Notes under the pieces: model-generated | What the model saw: only the letters and a program-made list of their open reading frames with translations | Told to the model about the DNA's origin: nothing | Database searches by the model: none | DNA from: a virus | DNA: 26,654 nt | Virus record (IMG/VR): IMGVR_UViG_3300006026_000083 | Location: 1-26,654 of that record | Reading direction: 5' to 3' (one strand) | Part shown: positions 23,801 through 26,654 of the stretch, piece by piece | How the letters are laid out: each line of letters begins with the position of its first letter | Position numbering within the stretch: the stretch's first letter is position 1 | Program-made: the position numbers and the translations under genes

Positions 23801-26498
23801 TATAGTTTTGTCCAGAATCCAAAACATCAACAGAAGATATACTGTTTTTTGCAGTTACTGATGTGATTTTATGGATACCATCTCCATAAGATGAAAATGT
23901 TATGGTGTTTATTCCAGAAACAGATTCTTCAAAACTATTATACAATTTTGCAGTTATTCCATCATTTGAAGTAATGTAATATATTGATCCATCTACTAAT
24001 CCACCAACAGCATCTTGATTTAGAGTGTTATAAATAACAGCTTCATAATTTTTAAATCTATTGAACTTTTTAAAGTCTATAGTGCCAGTAGATAGATTTA
24101 ATTGATTATATAAGTTAGATGCGTTGAAAAACACTTCATTCTTTTTACTGGATAAATTGCATTTTACTTTTGCACCAAAACCATTTCCACCACTAATGGT
24201 AACAATTGGTTCTGATTCATATCCAAATCCAGGATCGATTACATCAACTCTTTTTAGACCACCTCTAACATTAGCAGTTACCAGAGCGTCTGTCCCAAAT
24301 CCAGAAGAACCTCCTTCCCCAACATTATCTACAATTTCTATTTTGGGTGGATTTATAACATCATAATTAGAATCTCCTGGAGAAGATACAATAACTTCTA
24401 CAATTTTCCCATAAAAAACTGTATCGGTAGATTTATAATTTAATAATTCTATTCCATTTAAAAAGCACCCAGTAGACCCAGGACTTGTAATTTTCTCAGT
24501 ATCTAGTGCTTCATTTGTTGGAGAATTGTATTTTCTTATTATGTCTTGTGGGTATAAAGTTTTATTATAAAATTTTGTAAATATAAGCTTATTATTAGTT
24601 GCCGTTCCAAATAGACTTAAGAAATTTTCGGATCTAATATTTGATCTACTGGAAGCTAATTTTATAGTGCTATCATTAACTCTCTTTATAAAATATTGAC
24701 CTTCTGGTATGTTAAATCCAGAATTTCCATCATAAGTGTAATATATAGAATCACCACTAAGAAATGGATGATTTCCAATTATCAATTCTTCAGTTGGGAC
24801 TGGTAATACCTTTGAAAATTTTATTGTTAGTGTATTATCACCAACATCTCTTGATAGATAACTTGGTAATTGTGAAGAAGTTATATAAGTATCATCTTTA
24901 TCAATATAAACATTTTGAATGTTACTAGAAACTATATTTAAGTTGGAATTGAAAAGAAATTTTGGTTTAGAAATATTTCTTTTGATAGTATATTTTTTAT
25001 TTGTATCCAAAGAAGCAGTAATATTGATATCAAAAACTCTTTTATTTGAAAAACTTATAACAAAATTAGAATACTCTTCTCCAGAACTACTGTTTAATGT
25101 AAATACATCTCCTGCCCTAAAAAGATTATCATCAAAAGTTTCTACTCTATATTGAGAAATCCCATTTAATTTTTCCGATACTTTAAATAAAGACTTAACA
25201 TTATATGTTGGACCAACATTTAAAAACCAAGTATTGTGGATTTGTTTTGTACTTTCTTTCCCCAATGCTGTAATATTAACATTGTCATCTTCCTCATAAA
25301 AATAACTTTCTTCTCTATCATAACTAATATCTCCAAGAACACCCCTTACCCTTACTGTTATTATCTCATCATTATCATTGAATGAATATGCAAAATGATT
25401 ATCTAATATATTAGTACCAGATTTTATATCCACTGGTAAAGTTAAGTTAAAAAATTGATTATCATTTTTTCCATTATATTCTACTTTAGTTAAAACACCA
25501 TTATTATAAAACTCAATAAAACCAGAGTCATCAAATCCTAAAGTAGAGTCTACATCCAAATATGTTTGTCCAGCAACTGCATTATCAGTAACTTTTGTTT
25601 TGGCATGAACAGAAAAATTGAAGAATTCTATATCTGGATTATAGTCTAATGTTAATGAATAAAATTCTGCACCTTCACTAATAACAAGCTCTGATGTTAT
25701 GATAGTAGCAAAAGCACTTTTCTCTACACCATTAACGTCTTCGAACAAGGTTCTACCAGCAAGATCCAGAGGATCTCCTTCATAAGGTTCAACAACAATT
25801 TTTCTTGTTACTCTAAAGTCAGCATCTGATGATTGAATTAGATAATCTCTTGGTTTTATTATTTTACTTTCTACACCCCATACAATATTGAATAATATTT
25901 CAAATGATCTATCAGTTCCCCTTGAAGAATAAAAATCCTTAATTCTAGATACTAATATTTTTTCATTTAATTCTTGATAAAAATCAATTTCTTCAAATCC
26001 AGGTGTGTATTGTGATTTGAATTTTTTATATAACTCAAATAAAAACAGAGCATTTAAATTATATACAACAGTATTTGCTGTATGATCTTTTTTAAATGAA
26101 GTGGAAAATTTGAAATTGTCTTTGGTATATCCAGTTATACCACTAAATCCTCTTTTACAACCCAAAAATTCAGTCTTTGTTTTTTTATCATAAAATATAA
26201 TTTCATCATCAATTTTAATTAAACCATTTTTAAAAGGAAATCCATCAGTATTTGTAACACTAATTGACTTTGAATTTGCAACAATATTAGAAGATAATTC
26301 AGTGTAAAATACAAGTTCAGATATATTCTCTAGTTTTGTGTAATCATTAATATTATTGAGAATATTTGTTGGACCACCAGAGAACTCTAAAGACTTATAA
26401 TAATCCTTTAAGAGTTGTATGAAGTCCGAATAAGACTCTTTTACGTAAGATGGTTGCTGATCTGTGACTAAATTTTGAATTTGTACTCTATTTTTCAT
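14799..26498 (-). CDS. Giant multidomain baseplate/tail structural protein with YHYH domain
   Basis: At 3899 residues this fills 44% of the window. The N-terminus has PSYVKESYSDFIQLLKDYYK (17-36) and a helical part ending IKDFYSSRGTDRSFEILFNI (186-205), a start seen in large tail proteins of T4-like marine phages. After that it is a mosaic. It has IDDE-type modules near 75-147, 1524-1586 and 2851-2917. NHxF-type modules lie near 574-616, 821-882, 918-993, 1809-1894, 1984-2056 and 2738-2819. Glycine-rich units lie near 703-779, 1019-1146, 1396-1444, 2219-2286, 3082-3240 and 3509-3652. A YHYH domain spans about 1197-1335 (VGWAYDGNPIYGPYGYEN), a carbohydrate-module-like beta domain about 1633-1791, and NGVxQxP modules about 2986-3050 and 3273-3369. 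It ends RRKLPLKYDGYFV. It sits directly before gp8, the slot of T4 gp7, but shows no recognisable gp7 sequence. A wedge initiator or side fibre-like role is inference. The ATG lies 4 bases after the preceding stop. Confidence 0.88.
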   Translation of the reverse strand: MKNRVQIQNLVTDQQPSYVKESYSDFIQLLKDYYKSLEFSGGPTNILNNINDYTKLENISELVFYTELSSNIVANSKSISVTNTDGFPFKNGLIKIDDEIIFYDKKTKTEFLGCKRGFSGITGYTKDNFKFSTSFKKDHTANTVVYNLNALFLFELYKKFKSQYTPGFEEIDFYQELNEKILVSRIKDFYSSRGTDRSFEILFNIVWGVESKIIKPRDYLIQSSDADFRVTRKIVVEPYEGDPLDLAGRTLFEDVNGVEKSAFATIITSELVISEGAEFYSLTLDYNPDIEFFNFSVHAKTKVTDNAVAGQTYLDVDSTLGFDDSGFIEFYNNGVLTKVEYNGKNDNQFFNLTLPVDIKSGTNILDNHFAYSFNDNDEIITVRVRGVLGDISYDREESYFYEEDDNVNITALGKESTKQIHNTWFLNVGPTYNVKSLFKVSEKLNGISQYRVETFDDNLFRAGDVFTLNSSSGEEYSNFVISFSNKRVFDINITASLDTNKKYTIKRNISKPKFLFNSNLNIVSSNIQNVYIDKDDTYITSSQLPSYLSRDVGDNTLTIKFSKVLPVPTEELIIGNHPFLSGDSIYYTYDGNSGFNIPEGQYFIKRVNDSTIKLASSRSNIRSENFLSLFGTATNNKLIFTKFYNKTLYPQDIIRKYNSPTNEALDTEKITSPGSTGCFLNGIELLNYKSTDTVFYGKIVEVIVSSPGDSNYDVINPPKIEIVDNVGEGGSSGFGTDALVTANVRGGLKRVDVIDPGFGYESEPIVTISGGNGFGAKVKCNLSSKKNEVFFNASNLYNQLNLSTGTIDFKKFNRFKNYEAVIYNTLNQDAVGGLVDGSIYYITSNDGITAKLYNSFEESVSGINTITFSSYGDGIHKITSVTAKNSISSVDVLDSGQNYTNKILYFNSNNINKNFDTIKIKNHGFLDKEVVIFNSDGVLPTGLSSTSEYFVRRVNDDEFKVYEVLQTDFDKDFNYNNKLSIPFSDFGSGQHRVSYTPIIVKVEAPIGINTVSSQTFTGKLNPIFTGEIFSTSVKNPGSGYGDNSIVNYNRKPTINVYNGENAKLLPTISSDGRIIEVTVIDGGSNYNSAPEIKIYGDGFNAILTPVIINGRIQSVTILNGGFGYTKDTFIEVISNGFGVSFDVNIQSWTLNLVEKLFSTSSINDDDGIIYESKDITKELSYGHGFTPRGIREQCLASSLDNEGNPIFKQDLLNDSDTIKYHSPIVGWAYDGNPIYGPYGYENIEGGAIKQLSSGYELRPIVENRPPVSIFPTGYFIEDYVFTNAGDLDINNGRFCKTPEFPNGVYAYFSTFNTTKESSGPYNGFLKPIFPYVIGNSFNSKPIPYNFEDFSNLSRKSVDSDNWFRFTSYFGFSKDNTFYDGLVSPETFKNVLPKITNTSSGSVDKLDIISGGENYAAGDEIYFNNEGTFGSNAFAIVKSVSGREIGTITFSEDTYPDFEYSRLDTDGNYLGISSHFIDITNQDIPIIDNCNIISTKFIGPVKSLEIKKSNRLTILNDLENSSQTGIVTYLKVNGDLTSVISIGDIYKSNEELFKILNIYSKNYTVKIERSYAGSISTTHSSGDIIEELPRKVIVNTGLSTDKSYNTNSEYYFNPKESIIIDSENLLEYSYPISSSQLPGTPWEDDANITGSIDYLQESPIENKKEAAKISIANTTGNSDYFLYGYNGVSLSNEENVFSVFLKGEEGGESVYLIVDDGILYYGQLVTLTNTYRRYTFKQLTSSGTHNFRVGTYGPAGFTLNSTPTFYIWGAQVERENLSLYYENYASTLQRSEGKSGLLYVNVPELDPVKTKDTIPNTIFLPNHKFILNDKVSYIINDTDTPINVSYAATTKDLTDVDSLYVVPYSNHYIGLSTQKVSIGSTNQYVGIGSESIFELIKYNDYGVGNNQKLKTNRDDVIQSSIVKKYANIITKSPHGLVAGNEIDLSLSSNKTRTIKVSYDNLVYRTLVNKTEFSSSDVDIDLNTITINNHQFKTGDKVIYNSESPSIGLINSGIYYIISINSNTIALSTKYYSDISELDSSILVNIGSQQDGSISLINPELKFYKNENIIFDLSDRSLQYNEDPSFKFEFYTDVNFTNKYYSSSDKTDTFNVTYVGDIGSDGAYVQIKIDSDTPKTLYYKLTPINLPNTPVTKLNLKVDFSNIKNSSSIQILDSVYSGKSNISGITTTSFIIPLDSDPEQSSYSENDGIITYKSIYGTGPIAEVSLVSQGRNYRTLPYVTKVVSSQGSGAIFLPFSKSIGKIDNIKLLNLGLDYPSDKTLRPSAIFPSTYKIEPLSKFKKIKISSFGTNYFVPPQLVVIDGFTGRVNTEARLRYDIGDTEVNIIRNTTGLYNVTPKILPVNNPNGIRISNITFDSITNDVTVAFAVTFANASDFPFNVGDNVIIENTNIDLNIGGKGYNSSSYGYSLFKVKQSDPNIGGEFPSIVYNISDVLKVGESPGVYDEFESFGTATPESYFPIFDITLEKGSFNENELVIYEDNVGVVERYDQNNEYIKIRTNKKFSPGDIIYGQSSKNLALISSAFGSEGDYKVSSSSIVREGWKKETGKLNTFFQRLSDNDYYQYFSYSVKSPLDFTVWNPLVSNLTHTVGFKKFSDLILEPSDNDLYRMPTEQDDNVVVAISDLTESVNLNAVKDFDIAREKSIKVDESLVSNEILFNLPFLAEYREFIGNRVLTIDDISDQFDSNTKSFGIFEKNNPIFEVEFDGTDSNVVLVDQNNINLGNHYFVSGEEVEYIPHDENPNNGIQISPINWPGIGITSRLPSRFYIIKEDNQKISIAATVGDSLQFNPNRVDIVGVGAGVTHRIRSIDANNRLLITINGAIQSPLVGSGYTIATSSSIGIGDTNISVNTIDFIKSGDLLEIDNEIVLVKSVNKSLNQINVDRSVVGTKEDTHNSNQIISKLSGNFNIVGNNLNFSEGIWGKIPVGFGTTATSANEIDYTGLTTSSKFSGRVFLRSALNFLYTNDFDKAYDNNYVYDDITTQFNGISTTFNLSYEGNNITNIPYTNTILLIDGIFQGPQRISTPKYSIYGDYKLFVDGGNLKVGFNLNPTDPTITKDVNVNRLPKGGIIVSVGSTEGFGYQPLVSAGGTAIINPLGVLTSVAIGNTGSGYRSGLQTVKVGVRTDSDTIVYFGEAVVNGGYVTSVNITNSLSGYDQSNPPEVIFDAPLSYTNLPLIYSQGSSGIGTEATVDLVPSNDGTIRSFEIKNYGYGYNENDLLTVSIGGTVGIPTLTGISNFEHFELNVTEVFRSKFSGWNVGEFIILDDISKYFNGVRRLFPLQIDGEDISFYAKTSSGISLQSNLLVFVNDVLQTPGEGYQFNGGSRIRFTEAPKGQLVGFSTVGDTVKILAYTGTSEIDVRLVRVLPSVKVGDNVQIFSDVDSNLTQEERLVVDVKSADTIITNNYANVGVVLDELYERPISWIKQEQDIIIDNSFIGKDRVYYEPIINPTTNILNSIAITSEHVYVFDTSLFNISREGIEPTEQRRIEIIPTDQLISAEAEVVLNTNGTIDSINVTNPGFGYTAAPEITIQKPFIDGSQATAFALMSGSSVNSVNVSYGGTNYYNGPIKTLSIYSQGSGFPPLFGGETIMTSAKLHTVTGVGRNATVDISVNSETSITSLTSINDKGVNYSVGDILELKVYDNVGLASSYRRWPLENSIKFIVNEIEPPPILIAPPWRNTEESIFVNYYGDYGVIVGFDTSRISESTNQYFLGLDLFIPMDSDLRKNGVYDVGITTGDYFNITHTVFGDPSGGRVSLPSGFTAQTGPLPDPVGISTIFTDMVVQCYDWSEKIVTIPSGISGLPVGITTTVKNVIVILSNLAPGQNPSNTGFNSVELFGNYVWGKVDLTRRLRAKPFTAFSENQSGIGTNPILRRKLPLKYDGYFV
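21125..21600 (-). other. Carbohydrate-binding-module-like beta domain in the 3899-residue protein
   Basis: Residues about 1633-1791 show a run of motifs typical of jelly-roll modules in phage tail proteins: a strand with AAKISIANTTGNSDYFLYG, ENVFSVFLKGEEG, VYLIVDD, TNTYRRYTFKQLTSSGTHNF, then FYIWGAQVERENLSLYYENY. The 'FSVFLK ... Y-R-R-Y-T-F ... IWGAQVE ... Y' order resembles CBM4/9-like or concanavalin-like domains. Family assignment is from pattern memory. Binding to a host surface glycan would fit its place in a tail protein but is inference. Confidence 0.6.
22490..22905 (-). other. YHYH domain in the 3899-residue protein
   Basis: Residues about 1197-1335 contain KYHSPIVGWAYDGNPIYGPY followed by YELRP, PTGYFIEDYVFTNAGDLDIN, NGRFCKTPEFPNGVYAYFST and FPYVIG. 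This is the Tyr/Asp/Gly/Pro-rich signature of the YHYH family, in which a 'GxAYDGxPIYGP' core, an acidic-Tyr middle and a 'CxTPEFPxGxYxYF' end are conserved. The domain occurs in bacterial secreted proteins and phage structural proteins; its biochemical role is not established to my knowledge. Confidence 0.8.
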
Positions 26499-26502
26499 GT
26501 CT

Positions 26503-26654
26503 TTATATTCTTACTAAGTCTTCGTTTAAGTAACTAGATGTAACTATATATCCTGATCCAGAAAGATCAGTTCCTGAACTGATAGTATCGTTTATTAAAT
26601 TTACAGTTGAAGATGTTGTATCTAACTGTAGGTATAGGTCTTGTTTTCCTATAA
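26503..26654 (-). CDS. C-terminus of an upstream baseplate gene (gp6 by position), partial
   Basis: The last 50 codons of a gene entering from the right edge are visible, ending ...GSGYIVTSSYLNEDLVRI and TAA at 26503-26505, four bases before the ATG of the 3899-residue gene. The visible part is Thr/Ser/Asn-rich (DLYLQLDTTSSTVNLIND), with a short polar C-terminus and no recognisable motif. In T4-like phages gp6 (baseplate wedge) is two genes before gp8, so gp6 is the natural guess. The 4-base spacing implies co-transcription and probably coupled translation. The frame is supported by the absence of stops through all 50 codons and by the tight junction. Identity is inference from gene order only. 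Confidence 0.6.
   Translation of the reverse strand, partial: IGKQDLYLQLDTTSSTVNLINDTISSGTDLSGSGYIVTSSYLNEDLVRI

Noticed and set aside
26499-26502. Late promoter at ATATAAAG before the 3899-residue gene
   Set aside because: The match to TATAAATA is weaker, it overlaps the preceding stop only 4 bases from the ATG, and no leader would remain.

Overview
This window is a late structural-gene block from an AT-rich, T4-like marine myovirus. The closest resemblance is to the T4-type phages of Prochlorococcus/Synechococcus and of Pelagibacter; the window itself does not decide the host, and no auxiliary metabolic gene is present. Every supported gene lies on the minus strand, so transcription runs from high to low coordinates. 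Genes are packed end to end, with gaps of about 0-35 bases and one stop/start overlap. I see no tRNA, insertion sequence, CRISPR array or gene on the plus strand.

Layout in transcription order: the last ~50 codons of a gene cut by the right edge (gp6-like only by position); a giant 3899-residue baseplate/tail protein in the place T4 uses for gene 7; gp8 (baseplate wedge); a second giant of 2572 residues with a DUF4815-type N-terminus, where T4 has genes 9-12 and wac; a 77-residue coiled-coil protein; gp13 and gp14 (neck); gp15 (tail terminator / sheath stabiliser); gp16 (small terminase); then a 429-residue mosaic protein in the place where gp17 would be expected. The block therefore covers baseplate assembly, neck completion, tail capping and the DNA-recognition half of the packaging motor.

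The most interesting signal is at the left edge. The 429-residue gene ends on the heptamer A AAA AAG directly followed by UAG. Five bases past the heptamer starts a perfectly ordered 30-base hairpin, and GGAGGAG lies 7 bases before the heptamer. The -1 frame then runs open to the window edge and encodes a second copy of a domain already present at about residues 239-290 of the zero-frame protein. No ATG, GTG or TTG start in that frame precedes the domain. This has all three parts of a dnaX-type programmed -1 frameshift and would fuse a second copy of the domain onto a fraction of the protein. The main rival explanation is one missing A in the A run, a true mutation or a sequencing error.

A second theme is modularity. 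A few short domain types (glycine-rich GSGY units, an 'IDDE...R...H..G' unit, an 'NHxF..GD.V.Y' unit and an 'NGVxQxP' unit) recur within the giants. The first two also occur in smaller proteins: gp14 and gp8 carry GSGY units, and gp15 has an IDDE unit appended near its C-terminus. This explains why gp8, gp14 and gp15 are longer than their T4 counterparts.
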